A stretch of DNA of 64,000 nt, taken from contig NZ_LPVF01000001.1 in assembly GCF_001517105.1 (NCBI RefSeq), positions 124,001 through 188,000 of the forward strand, given 5' to 3'. How positions within the stretch are numbered: position 1 is the first letter of the stretch; the number at the start of each line of letters is the position of its first letter. Below, piece after piece: positions 33,177-41,710 of the stretch. The stretch comes from Bacillus halotolerans. GTDB taxonomy: Bacteria > Bacillota > Bacilli > Bacillales > Bacillaceae. The notes under the pieces were generated by a model. That model did no database searches, was not told the origin of the DNA, and worked only from the letters and a program-made list of their open reading frames with translations. The position numbers and the translations under genes are program-made.

Positions 33177-33806
33177 GTGAACATTTTTTTGAGTTATATT
33201 GTGCTGGGGCTGTCCTTGTCTGCGCCTGTGGGACCTGTCAATGCGGCGCAAATTGATAAAGGCATTAAAAACGGGTTTTGGCATGCGTGGATTTTTGGTT
33301 TAGGCGCCATGACAGCTGACGGACTGTACATGCTTTTCATCTATTTCGGTCTGTCACAGTTTTTGACCGCTCCGTTTGTGAAAACGTTTTTGTGGCTCTT
33401 TGGCTTTTTTGTACTGACTTATACGGGAATTGAAACACTGAAAAATGTCAGAGAACCGATGGATGTGCGAAGCACACGGGGAAAAGCGTCATACAGGAAA
33501 ACGTTCGCTTCGGGTTTTCTCATTTCACTGTCAAATCCATTGAGCATCCTTTTTTGGCTTGGGATTTACGGGAGCATTCTTGCGAAAACAGCAGAGGCCT
33601 ACAATATGAATCAGCTTCTTATCTATAGCTCCGGCATCATGATCGGCATTTTAATCTGGGATTTTTGCATGGCTATCACAGCCAGCATGTTCAGAAATCT
33701 GCTTCATGAAAAGCTATTGAGGGGATTGACCGGAATCGCTGGTGTATCCCTCCTTGTATTTGGCTTTTACTTCGGTTATCAGGGCATCAAACAGTTACTG
33801 GGCTGA
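33177..33806 (+). CDS. ycgF: LysE-family exporter YcgF
   Basis: 209-residue membrane protein of the LysE/RhtB amino-acid exporter group with about six hydrophobic segments; the family N-terminus GLSLSAPVGPVNAAQI and SNPLSILFWLG are clear. Exported substrate unknown. Start at GTG 33177 about 11 bases after GGGGAG. Downstream of ycgE by 74 bases. Confidence 0.87.
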   Translation: MNIFLSYIVLGLSLSAPVGPVNAAQIDKGIKNGFWHAWIFGLGAMTADGLYMLFIYFGLSQFLTAPFVKTFLWLFGFFVLTYTGIETLKNVREPMDVRSTRGKASYRKTFASGFLISLSNPLSILFWLGIYGSILAKTAEAYNMNQLLIYSSGIMIGILIWDFCMAITASMFRNLLHEKLLRGLTGIAGVSLLVFGFYFGYQGIKQLLG

Positions 33807-33846
33807 TTCATGAAGGACAGTCACCTGCCGCCTCCAGTTTTAATAT

Positions 33847-33863
33847 AGTATCCAGATGATACT
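33847..33863. promoter_or_regulatory. Short dyad before ycgG
   Basis: AGTATC-cagat-GATACT immediately upstream of the ycgG ribosome site CTGGAGGTGG. Could be a small operator or mRNA hairpin. Confidence 0.35.
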
Positions 33864-33875
33864 GGAGGTGGATCA

Positions 33876-34637
33876 ATGGTGAAAGGGATTTACACCAAAA
33901 GTTTTCTGGAACGGAATCAAGCTGAGTTCCCGGAATGGCAAAGAATCGCTTTTGAGCTATTAGCAGAAACTTTGGCGGATGACGCGGATACGTTCCCGTG
34001 TATTCCCGGCCGTCAGGCATTTCTGACTGATCAGCTTCGCATTGCTTTTGCAGGAGATCCCAGAGAAAACGGTACGGTGGAGGAACTGGCGCCGCTGCTT
34101 GCGGAGTATGGGAATATCTCGCGAGACACCGGGAAGTATACGTCATTGGTTGTGTTATTTGATACACCGGAGGATTTGGCTGAGCATTATTCCATTGAAG
34201 CGTATGAAGAGCTGTTTTGGCGCTTTTTAAATAGACTGAGCGAACAAGATAAAAAAGAGTGGCCGGCAGATATTCCGGCCGATCCAGAGCATTTTAAATG
34301 GGAGTTTTGTTTTGACGGTGAGCCGTATTTTATTCTGTGTGCAACGCCGGCTCATGATGCGAGGAGAAGCCGAAGCTTTCCTTATTTTATGATCACGTTC
34401 CAGCCAAGATGGGTGTTTGAAGATCTAAATGGTTCAACCGCATCTGGCCGAAACATGAGCAGGCTGATCCGATCCCGTTTACAGGCTTATGATCAAGCCC
34501 CGATTCATCCGCATTTAGGCTGGTACGGAGGAAAGGATAACCGGGAATGGAAACAGTATTTTCTCCGGGAAGATGAAAAACAGATATCAAAATGCCCGTT
34601 TTCATATTTAAAAAACATGTTTAACAAAATGAAATAG
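33876..34637 (+). CDS. ycgG: YqcI/YcgG family protein
   Basis: 253-residue soluble protein of the YqcI/YcgG family (function unknown). Family blocks: FPCIPGRQAF near residue 45, SLVVLFDTP, ELFWRFLNRL, FKWEFCFDGEPYFILCATPAH and RRSRSFPYFMITFQPRWVF. Conserved Cys/His residues hint at a metal or haem ligand but this is not established. Starts at ATG behind GGAGGTGG. Ends one base from the stop of the convergent ycgH. Confidence 0.85.
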   Translation: MVKGIYTKSFLERNQAEFPEWQRIAFELLAETLADDADTFPCIPGRQAFLTDQLRIAFAGDPRENGTVEELAPLLAEYGNISRDTGKYTSLVVLFDTPEDLAEHYSIEAYEELFWRFLNRLSEQDKKEWPADIPADPEHFKWEFCFDGEPYFILCATPAHDARRSRSFPYFMITFQPRWVFEDLNGSTASGRNMSRLIRSRLQAYDQAPIHPHLGWYGGKDNREWKQYFLREDEKQISKCPFSYLKNMFNKMK

Positions 34638-34638
34638 T

Positions 34639-35979
34639 TCACGAACTGGCAGGGCGGTCTTTGTGTCCCTGCTTTTTTTGATAGATCAAGGTGACGACGG
34701 CAATGACAGCTAGAAATCCCAAGCTGACAAAAAATCCGGGTCGGCTTGATTTTTCAAACAGCGTGCCGGACACAGCCGCCGCGATCAGAATTGTCGCCAA
34801 ATAAATTTGCGTTTTCGCCATGGCTGCCGGATCGGTCAGCTTTTTGCTGGAGAACAGGATAAACAGCCAAGTGTATAAAAGCATAAGCCCGGCCGCTGTT
34901 GTCATGTGCTCATATATATTTTTAGGCAGCACTAAAGACAGGACGATAGACACGATAAGCCCCGCAAATGTTAATCCGAGCGCGGGCCAGCATATTTTTT
35001 TGCCTTCTTTTAGAGTAAAGCATTTCGGCGCGTCGCCGTCATCGGCCATCGTACAAAGCAATGTTGTCACGGCAAAGAGTGAAGCGACAAGGGTCGAGAA
35101 CCCCGCGATAATAAAAATGCCGTTGAAAATATCAAGGATCACTTCGAGATGAAATCCTTTTAAAGACGTAATAAACGGGCTGTCCTGTTCTGTAAACTTG
35201 TGTAAAGGAACTAGTAGCAAAGCGAGCCCGATTGAAATGATATAAATAATCGCCAGCGTTGCCAGCATCAGCTTTCCTGATTTTGAGGCTTCCTCCGGCT
35301 TCTTTAAATGAACCGTCATGAGCCCCATGACTTCAATGCCGCCAAACGCGTAAAATGCATAAATCAGGCCTGTCCACAGTCCCATAGCTCCGAATGGGAA
35401 AAATTCTTTCGTCTCATTCGGAATCTGCACCTCCGGCTTTCCGCCTGATAATATGCCGCACAAAGCCAGAATGGCAATCACGATAAACATGAAGATAGCG
35501 GCTGTTTTGATAACTGCCAGCACGTTTTCTGTTTTTTCAAAAACAGAAAGTCCGGTAAAAATAATGAGAAGCCCCAGTACAGCATAGATGGAAGCAAATA
35601 CCCACAGCGGCACTTGAGGAAACCAATGCTTCGTAAATAACGAAATGGCTGTCAGCTGGCTTCCGGTAATCAGCATTTCAGATGACCAGTACACCCAGCC
35701 GTTGCTGAAGCCGGCCCATCTGCCAAACGCTTTTCGCGCATACGCACAAAACGAGCCTTTTTCAGGCTGCTTTGCCGACAGCTTGGCAAGCTGCTCGAAT
35801 ACAAAATATGTGCCGATTGCTCCAATTAGAAATGAAAGCAGAACGGAAAATCCGCTTTTCACAATTGCGATGCTGGAACCGAGAAAAAATCCTGTTCCGA
35901 TTGTGCATCCTATCCCGATTAATGAAAGCTGCCACCAAGCCAGATTTCCTTTTTCTTGGTCTTTTTTTGTTTGACTCAT
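34639..35979 (-). CDS. ycgH: APC-superfamily amino acid permease YcgH
   Basis: 446-residue amino acid transporter with 12 hydrophobic segments; SLIGIGCTIGTGFFLGSS is the helix 1 substrate-site motif and PEKGSFCAYARKAFG follows helix 2. Substrate unknown. Convergent with ycgG; no real terminator separates them beyond the small hairpin AGTTCacGAACT at 34636-34647. Confidence 0.9.
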   Translation of the reverse strand: MSQTKKDQEKGNLAWWQLSLIGIGCTIGTGFFLGSSIAIVKSGFSVLLSFLIGAIGTYFVFEQLAKLSAKQPEKGSFCAYARKAFGRWAGFSNGWVYWSSEMLITGSQLTAISLFTKHWFPQVPLWVFASIYAVLGLLIIFTGLSVFEKTENVLAVIKTAAIFMFIVIAILALCGILSGGKPEVQIPNETKEFFPFGAMGLWTGLIYAFYAFGGIEVMGLMTVHLKKPEEASKSGKLMLATLAIIYIISIGLALLLVPLHKFTEQDSPFITSLKGFHLEVILDIFNGIFIIAGFSTLVASLFAVTTLLCTMADDGDAPKCFTLKEGKKICWPALGLTFAGLIVSIVLSLVLPKNIYEHMTTAAGLMLLYTWLFILFSSKKLTDPAAMAKTQIYLATILIAAAVSGTLFEKSSRPGFFVSLGFLAVIAVVTLIYQKKQGHKDRPASS

Positions 35980-36108
35980 TTACATTCAACCCCTTTTATC
36001 TAAGGTTAGATTGCAACCCGCGCAAGGCTTATATGCATCGGATTTTTGCCTCTTTTTACATGGAGGCGATGGTAAACGTTCATACTAATAGAAAAAGGAG
36101 CGAAGCGG

Positions 36109-36705
36109 ATGACACAGCAATATATCGTTCAGCCGAAGAAAGGGCTCGGCCTGAAGCTGAAAAAGGGCCAGATTTTGAAGGTGGTTGATGTAGAGGGGCA
36201 GCAGGTTGCTGATTTTGTGGCGTACCACGCAAAGGATTTTTATGAGCATCTTGATCAGGGAGCGACCATTGATGCCAATCATTCCATTCATGTGAAGGTC
36301 AACGATCATATTTACTCTAATTTGTATAAACCGATGCTGACGCTCATTGAGGATACAGTCGGCAAGCATGACCTGCTTCTGCCAGCCTGCCGTCCTGATA
36401 TGAACAGGCTGTTATACGGAAAACAAAAGGACGAGTTCCAGGATACGTGTTATGACAATATGAACAGGGCGCTTGAGCAGTTCGGCGTGCCGAAGCCGCA
36501 TATGCATTATCCGTTTGCGATTTTTATGAATACCGTTCTGGATGAGAAGGGGAACCTATCTGTGGAAACGCCGCTGTCAAATGCCGGGGATTACGTCAGA
36601 CTCAGAGCGGAGATGGATTTGGTTGTCGCGTTTTCTTCCTGCCCGATTGAAAAAGGAAAGTGCAATGGCGACAGTGTGACGTCCATACGGGTTGAAGTCA
36701 GCTGA
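36109..36705 (+). CDS. ycgI: DUF1989 family protein YcgI
   Basis: 198-residue protein related to urea-carboxylase-associated (DUF1989) proteins. Seen: GQQVADFVAYHA, ANHSIHVKVNDHIYSN, HDLLLPACRPDMN, PHMHYPFAIFMNTVLDEKGNL and SCPIEKGKCNGD (paired cysteines). Possibly a cupin-like enzyme acting on carboxyurea or guanidine-type compounds; function not shown. AAAAAGGAGCG precedes the ATG. Confidence 0.85.
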   Translation: MTQQYIVQPKKGLGLKLKKGQILKVVDVEGQQVADFVAYHAKDFYEHLDQGATIDANHSIHVKVNDHIYSNLYKPMLTLIEDTVGKHDLLLPACRPDMNRLLYGKQKDEFQDTCYDNMNRALEQFGVPKPHMHYPFAIFMNTVLDEKGNLSVETPLSNAGDYVRLRAEMDLVVAFSSCPIEKGKCNGDSVTSIRVEVS

Positions 36706-36838
36706 TCTCTCTTATTCACTATGAAATAAGACCTGTGCTATAGTTAATATGGATACATAACAGTCATGATTCATTTTCATTGATTCGGGGAAATGAACAG
36801 TAAGAAACAAGCGAAAATGTACAGGAGGAATGATTGGG

Positions 36839-37657
36839 ATGAGCATGCAGGAAAAGATTATGCGTGAATTACATGTGAAGCCCTCAATTGATCCAAAGCA
36901 AGAAATTGAGGACAGAGTCAATTTTTTAAAACAATATGTAAAGAAAACCGGCGCTAAAGGACTTGTGCTTGGCATCAGCGGCGGACAGGATTCAACACTT
37001 GCGGGAAGACTTGCTCAGCTTGCGGTGGAAAGCATTCGCAAGGAGGGCGGAGATGCTCAATTTATCGCGGTCCGTCTTCCGCACGGCACACAGCAGGATG
37101 AAGATGATGCTCAGCTCGCTCTGAAATTCATCAAGCCGGATAAATCCTGGAAATTTGACATTCAATCAACAGTCAGCGCTTTTGCGGATCAATATCAGCA
37201 AGAGACAGGCGATAAGCTGACAGACTTTAATAAAGGAAACGTAAAAGCGAGAACGAGAATGATTGCTCAATACGCGATCGGCGGCCAAGAAGGCCTTCTT
37301 GTGATTGGAACAGACCATGCGGCCGAAGCCGTGACAGGTTTCTTTACGAAATACGGTGACGGAGGCGCAGATCTCCTGCCGCTGACAGGTTTAACAAAGC
37401 GCCAGGGAAGAAGCCTGCTGAAAGAGCTGGGTGCCCCAGAACGCTTATACTTAAAAGAACCGACTGCCGATCTGCTGGATGAAAAGCCGCAGCAGTCCGA
37501 TGAAACTGAGCTTGGCATTTCCTACGATGAGATTGATGATTATCTCGAAGGAAAAGAAGTATCGGCGAAGGCGTCAGAAGCGCTGGAGAAACGCTTCAGC
37601 GTGACGGAGCATAAGCGCCAGGTCCCAGCTTCTATGTTTGATGACTGGTGGAAATAA
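36839..37657 (+). CDS. nadE: NH3-dependent NAD synthetase
   Basis: 272-residue enzyme making NAD from nicotinate adenine dinucleotide, ATP and ammonia. PP-loop [23 protein letters not shown] and [20 protein letters not shown] are intact. Start at ATG 36839, 10 bases after AGGAGG; an earlier in-frame ATG at 36830 sits against that site. Stand-alone gene with terminator. Confidence 0.97.
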   Translation: MSMQEKIMRELHVKPSIDPKQEIEDRVNFLKQYVKKTGAKGLVLGISGGQDSTLAGRLAQLAVESIRKEGGDAQFIAVRLPHGTQQDEDDAQLALKFIKPDKSWKFDIQSTVSAFADQYQQETGDKLTDFNKGNVKARTRMIAQYAIGGQEGLLVIGTDHAAEAVTGFFTKYGDGGADLLPLTGLTKRQGRSLLKELGAPERLYLKEPTADLLDEKPQQSDETELGISYDEIDDYLEGKEVSAKASEALEKRFSVTEHKRQVPASMFDDWWK

Positions 37658-37664
37658 TATGATT

Positions 37665-37692
37665 AAAGCCCACTCTTGGAGTGGGCTTTTTA
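37665..37692 (+). terminator. Terminator after nadE
   Basis: 11 bp stem AAAGCCCACTC/GAGTGGGCTTT with TTG loop and T run. Confidence 0.85.
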
Positions 37693-37744
37693 TTTATTGA
37701 TCCATTCATTTGCATGTATCAGGGACATGGTTTCAAAACGTCTT

Positions 37745-38341
37745 TTATTTGATACGGATATGATTCAGCTTCACCATCAATCTGTCGGTGAATCTTCGCA
37801 GGCTGCCTCTCGAATCAGGCTCAAGCGGCAGATTTGCTTGGGCAGCGATCGTTTCTGCGACCTGCTGGCTAGACATTTGGTCTGTATGGAGATGTTCTGT
37901 GAAGAGGCTATCAGACAGGCTGTTGATGCAGCGGTCAATTTGTTTTGCGGCCCAGGAGTTTTTTCCTTCCGCTCTGGTGCGCAGGCGTTTCAGCAATGTT
38001 TCCTTTGAAGCCAGCAGGGTAAAGTGGTGAATGGTCCGGCCGCCCTGTCTCAGCCTGCTGATAATGTCATGGAAATATTGATCGTTCGTAATGGTCATGG
38101 GCACAATGATGATGCCCTGATATGTATCTGACAAATAGGAAAGCATGCTGTAATTGAATTCCCGCCACAGAGGGTAGCTTTGAAAGTCATCTTCAGCGAT
38201 ATCCGGCGGTATCATCGAACGCATCGCAAACCCCATCTTTTCAGGATCATATACGTAAGACGGTTTCAGCCTTCTGTGCAGTTCAAACGCTGTTTGTGTC
38301 TTTCTGGAACCGAAAGCCCCATTTATCCAAATGATCATCAT
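37745..38341 (-). CDS. tmrB: TmrB-like tunicamycin resistance protein with altered P-loop
   Basis: 198-residue P-loop protein like TmrB, which protects against tunicamycin in B. subtilis by an ATP-dependent mechanism at the membrane. Walker A region reads GAFGSRKTQ (8-16): Arg13 replaces the glycine before the catalytic lysine, an AGA codon one transition from GGA. That change should clash with nucleotide binding, so the protein may be inactive. The rest of the family sequence ([35 protein letters not shown]) is intact and the frame open. ATG 38341 or 38338 behind AGGGGGATATC. Confidence 0.88.
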   Translation of the reverse strand: MMIIWINGAFGSRKTQTAFELHRRLKPSYVYDPEKMGFAMRSMIPPDIAEDDFQSYPLWREFNYSMLSYLSDTYQGIIIVPMTITNDQYFHDIISRLRQGGRTIHHFTLLASKETLLKRLRTRAEGKNSWAAKQIDRCINSLSDSLFTEHLHTDQMSSQQVAETIAAQANLPLEPDSRGSLRRFTDRLMVKLNHIRIK

Positions 38342-38367
38342 GATATCCCCCTTTTTGTTTATGATAC

Positions 38368-38395
38368 AAAAAAAAGACCCTTCGATCGAAGAGTC
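38368..38395 (-). terminator. Terminator of the TIM-barrel gene
   Basis: On the minus strand GACTCTTC-GATC-GAAGGGTC (8 bp stem, one wobble) followed by eight T. It overlaps the stop of the TIM-barrel gene and separates it from tmrB. Confidence 0.85.
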
Positions 38396-39182
38396 AGCGG
38401 GAAAAAACAGACGTATATTGGCGGAGCGATTCCTTTATATGCGTAAAGGCATGTTCTCCAAAATACTCAAGAGAAACAAAACCATCATATTGTCTGTTCA
38501 TCAGCTCTTTTAAAAATGCTTTTTGATCGAGATCTCCTTGAAAAATCGGAGTTGGCTCGCTCAGATACCAGTTATCAAAGTTCCAGCGGTAGTTTTTCAA
38601 ATGGATATGGCTTATCGTATGAAAGGTTTTTTCTAAAGCGGGCAGCTGGTCAATTCGGTTCACGTGCAGATTTGACCCGTCAAAAATCGTTCGGAGTCTC
38701 GGATGGCCGACATCCTTCAAAAATGTTAAAGCAGCTTCAGGTGTATCGGCATACGTATCGTAGTGAATTTCCAGACCGATATTCACCTCATAGCCGTCTG
38801 CCATTTGCGCAGCCTGCTGGAATTGTTCAACCGCACGCAGCCATTTTTCCGGTGACGTTCTGTTTGACGCCTGATTGCCGGCAAATACGCGAATAAGCGG
38901 GCTGTGAAGCTGTCTCGCCGCCCGAAGCCCTTTTTTCACTGCTTCTTTTGTTTTTTCTTCTCCTTGTGTCACAAAATCGGTGTATAAGCTGACCGCGGGC
39001 ACCTTCAGTTTATGCTGCTGCAGCAGGGTATAAAGGCTGTCCAGCGGCCCGAAGTCCTGTTCATACTGTTCGATGTGGCCATACCACAAATCAATCCCGT
39101 CAAAGGACTGCTCCTTCGCAAAGGAAATGACGTCCATAACATTTTGCTTTTTATATCCGGTTGTACAAAAGCTTATTTTCAT
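38394..39182 (-). CDS. Xylose-isomerase-like TIM barrel protein
   Basis: 262-residue sugar phosphate isomerase/epimerase of the AP-endonuclease-2 family. Putative metal ligands: Glu138 and His140 in IGLEIHYD, Asp168 and His173 in IFDGSNLH, His192/His194 in ISHIHLKNY, Glu239 in VSLEYFGE. Cytosolic. GGGAGGGA precedes the ATG by 8 bases. I do not recall it at this site in strain 168, so it is probably an accessory gene. Substrate unknown; related proteins epimerise keto-sugars or cleave inositol-type compounds. Confidence 0.85.
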   Translation of the reverse strand: MKISFCTTGYKKQNVMDVISFAKEQSFDGIDLWYGHIEQYEQDFGPLDSLYTLLQQHKLKVPAVSLYTDFVTQGEEKTKEAVKKGLRAARQLHSPLIRVFAGNQASNRTSPEKWLRAVEQFQQAAQMADGYEVNIGLEIHYDTYADTPEAALTFLKDVGHPRLRTIFDGSNLHVNRIDQLPALEKTFHTISHIHLKNYRWNFDNWYLSEPTPIFQGDLDQKAFLKELMNRQYDGFVSLEYFGEHAFTHIKESLRQYTSVFSR

Positions 39183-39597
39183 CTCACATCCCTCCCGTCA
39201 TCTTTTTCCCTGATGAAAAACGGATAAACGCAGAGAGAGAAAGGAGGTTTAATCATTTAATGCTTTTTTGCGTCGAAGTGTTAAATTATTTCTGAAAATG
39301 TTGTACAATGAATGTCATCCGGCCAAGAAGGTGATTGAACGCAAAAAAGAAACGGAGCCGACTGCTCAAATATGACGTTTCGTCATGTTACATCTTTTAT
39401 GCTGCAACACGGCTAATAACATCTTGACTGCGGAGCGGCAAACTCGTATAACGGAGCGGTTCTGTTAGCTTATTGTAGGAAAGCTTGAACGGCTGGCAAT
39501 GAAATAGAGGACGCCCGAGCCGGTACCTATATAAATATTCGCAAAATCAGCATATAATGAAGATAAACTTTCATTCCTTAGGAGGATTTCGCCAGAG
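39183..39597 (+). other. 415 bp region without a convincing gene, upstream of aroK
   Basis: Contains a perfect promoter-like pair TTGACT (39424-39429), 17 bases, TATAAC (39447-39452), giving a 140 base aroK leader; a second TATAAT (39553-39558) without a good -35; a small hairpin ATGACG-ttt-CGTCAT (39372-39386); and AAGGAGGT (39241-39248) before an 11-codon frame at 39260. No longer protein is seen on either strand. Confidence 0.5.
39424..39452 (+). promoter_or_regulatory. Probable SigA promoter for aroK
   Basis: TTGACT and TATAAC with an ideal 17 base spacer. Start of transcription would be near 39459, about 140 bases before aroK. Confidence 0.6.
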
Positions 39598-40158
39598 ATG
39601 AACGCTAAACGAGCCATCCCAGTAAGAGAAAGAAATATCGTCCTGATTGGGTTCATGGGTGTAGGAAAAACGACAATCGGCCAATTGGTCGCTAAGAAAT
39701 TATATAGAGATTTTATCGATATTGACCAAGAAATCGAAAAGGATTTCAACATGTCGATCCCTGAGATGTTTGAAAAAAAAGGTGAGGACTTTTTCCGGAA
39801 AACAGAAAAAGAATATATCCTGAATCTATGTCACCATACAAGATTTAAAATTGTCTCACTTGGCGGAGGCTCTTTTAAACAAGAGGAAATCAGAAAGTGC
39901 TGTCTCGAACATTGTCTGGTGCTTCACCTCGATCTGTCCTGGGAGAACTGGAAGCAGCGCGCGGATTTGCTGATCGAAAGCCGTCCGGTGCTGCATAACC
40001 GGTCAATGGATGAAATGGAGCAGCTGTTTAACGAGAGAAAAGTCATTTATGACAAGCACAATTCAAAAGTGGAAACAGACAACCTTGCTCCTGAAGAAAT
40101 TGCAGATTACATTGTGGAGACGTTAAAAATCGGTTGGGATCTTTATCAGCCAATGTAA
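39598..40158 (+). CDS. aroK: Shikimate kinase
   Basis: 186-residue P-loop kinase (AroK/AroI) phosphorylating shikimate in aromatic amino acid synthesis. Walker A GFMGVGKTT (18-26), shikimate-site DIDQEIEKD, EDFFRKTE and SLGGGSF are intact. GGAGG lies 12 bases before the ATG. Flanked on both sides by regions that differ from 168 as recalled. Confidence 0.92.
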   Translation: MNAKRAIPVRERNIVLIGFMGVGKTTIGQLVAKKLYRDFIDIDQEIEKDFNMSIPEMFEKKGEDFFRKTEKEYILNLCHHTRFKIVSLGGGSFKQEEIRKCCLEHCLVLHLDLSWENWKQRADLLIESRPVLHNRSMDEMEQLFNERKVIYDKHNSKVETDNLAPEEIADYIVETLKIGWDLYQPM

Positions 40159-40199
40159 AAGCCGTGCGGGAGGGACTGATCCCATAAGATGAAACAAAT

Positions 40200-40264
40200 A
40201 AAAAACACCTTCATGTTTGAAAACGGATCGTTGTTATCCGAAATAAGGCTTGGAGGTGTTTTTT
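40200..40264 (+). terminator. Nested hairpin after aroK
   Basis: Outer perfect 11 bp stem AAAAAACACCT (40200-40210) with AGGTGTTTTTT (40254-40264), enclosing the inner hairpin CGGAT-cgttgtt-ATCCG (40224-40240). Ends in a T run and may terminate aroK, but it extends into the ycgK remnant. Confidence 0.5.
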
Positions 40265-40540
40265 GTAGCGGAAAGCGGCTTTAAGCCGCACGCGGCGTTT
40301 AAAACGAGCCACATCGAAACCGCGCAATCCCTTGTGGCAAACGGTTTGGGGGTAACACTTGCGCCAAATATGGTCAAAAGAGACAAAGACCCGGGTGTCA
40401 TCTATTTATCTCTTCAATCCGCGCCTTCACGCACTCTGGTTTTTGTATTTTTAAAGAACCGCTATGTCAGTCTGACCGCTCAGGCCTTTATGGAACTGAG
40501 CCGGGAATCGGTTAAACAAACGTTTGATCAAGAAGAGTGA
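40250..40540 (+). pseudogene. ycgK: 3' remnant of a LysR-type regulator (YcgK)
   Basis: 96 codons matching only the end of a LysR effector-binding domain: FVAESGFKPHAAFKTSHIETAQ, SLVANGLGVTLAPNMV and the tail to KQTFDQEE. Full-length LysR proteins have about 300 residues and an N-terminal helix-turn-helix, which is missing. An in-frame stop lies just upstream (40244-40246). In 168, ycgJ and a full ycgK follow aroK as recalled, so a deletion removed ycgJ and most of ycgK here. Confidence 0.8.
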
Positions 40541-40672
40541 ATATGGTGTTAGAACGAATTCACGTCGAGGGATTGAATCAGAAAGCGGATGTTAAAAAAT
40601 TTAGAAAATAGATTCAAAACGTGATAGTATAGAATAAATTAAATCTTATTAAACAAAGGAGAATAATCGGAA

Positions 40673-41629
40673 ATGCAACTATTCGATATGCCGCTCGACC
40701 AATTGCAAACGTATAAGCCTGACAAAACTGCCCAAAAAGATTATTCTGAGTTTTGGAAGTCCTCTTTGAACGAGCTTGCCAAAGTTCCAGCAGTTCCTGA
40801 CTTACAGCCGGTTGATTATCCTGCTGACGGGGTGAAGGTATACCGCCTCACATATAAAAGTTTTGGAAATGCCAGCATTGCCGGATGGTATGCGGTGCCT
40901 GACAAAGAAGGCCCGCATCCGGCGATCGTGAAATATCACGGCTACAATGCAAGCTATGACGGAGACATTCATGAAATGGTCAATTGGGCGCTGCATGGAT
41001 ACGCTGCGTTCGGCATGCTTGTCCGCGGCCAGCAGGGCAGCGAGGACACCAGTATTTCTCCGCACGGACACGCATTGGGCTGGATGACGAAAGGAATTCT
41101 TGATAAAGATACATACTACTACCGGGGAGTTTATTTGGACGCCATCCGCGCGCTTGAAGTCATCAGCAGCTTTGATGAAGTCGACGAAACGAGAATCGGC
41201 GTGACGGGCGGAAGCCAGGGCGGAGGCTTAACCATTGCGGCCGCGGCTCTGTCAGATATTCCGAAAGCCGCTGTTGCTGATTATCCTTACTTAAGCAATT
41301 TCGATCGGGCCATCGATGTGGCGCTTGAACAGCCGTATCTCGAAATCAATTCCTTCTTCAGAAGAAATGGCAGCCCGGAAACAGAAGAGCGGGCCATGAA
41401 TACACTAACGTATTTCGATATTATGAATCTGGCTGACAGGGTGAAGGTGCCTGTACTGATGTCGATCGGGCTGATTGACAAGGTTACGCCGCCTTCTACT
41501 GTGTTTGCGGCCTATAACCATCTGGAGACAGAAAAAGAGCTGAAGGTGTACCGCTACTTTGGGCATGAGTATATCCCTGCCTTTCAAACGGAAAAGCTTG
41601 CCTTCTTTAAGCAGCATCTTAAAGGCTGA
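40673..41629 (+). CDS. cah: Cephalosporin-C deacetylase / acetyl xylan esterase
   Basis: 318-residue CE7-family alpha/beta hydrolase that removes acetyl groups from cephalosporin C and short xylo-oligosaccharides. Nucleophile Ser181 in GGSQGGG, acid in LIDKVTPPST, histidine in FGHEYIP. Cytosolic, hexameric in known homologues. AAAGGAGAATAATCGG precedes the ATG. Confidence 0.95.
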   Translation: MQLFDMPLDQLQTYKPDKTAQKDYSEFWKSSLNELAKVPAVPDLQPVDYPADGVKVYRLTYKSFGNASIAGWYAVPDKEGPHPAIVKYHGYNASYDGDIHEMVNWALHGYAAFGMLVRGQQGSEDTSISPHGHALGWMTKGILDKDTYYYRGVYLDAIRALEVISSFDEVDETRIGVTGGSQGGGLTIAAAALSDIPKAAVADYPYLSNFDRAIDVALEQPYLEINSFFRRNGSPETEERAMNTLTYFDIMNLADRVKVPVLMSIGLIDKVTPPSTVFAAYNHLETEKELKVYRYFGHEYIPAFQTEKLAFFKQHLKG

Positions 41630-41642
41630 CAGACGTGAAGAG

Positions 41643-41668
41643 CCGCCGCATCATCTGGCGGTTTTTTT
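41643..41668 (+). terminator. Terminator after cah
   Basis: Stem CCGCC/GGCGG with a 9 base loop followed by seven T. Confidence 0.75.
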
Positions 41669-41710
41669 CTGCAATCAGCCGGAATGAGAAAAGACGGGAG
41701 ACGAATATAT

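Noticed and set aside
32736-33284. 182-codon minus-strand frame opposite ycgE/ycgF
   Set aside because: Covers the helix-turn-helix coding part of ycgE; serine/arginine-rich shadow without ribosome site.
36715-36740. Weak inverted repeat TCTTATT/AATAAGA after ycgI considered as terminator
   Set aside because: No T run and AT-rich stem; not convincing.
39260-39295. 11-codon frame MLFCVEVLNYF behind AAGGAGGT upstream of aroK
   Set aside because: Too short to support; could be a chance ribosome-site match.
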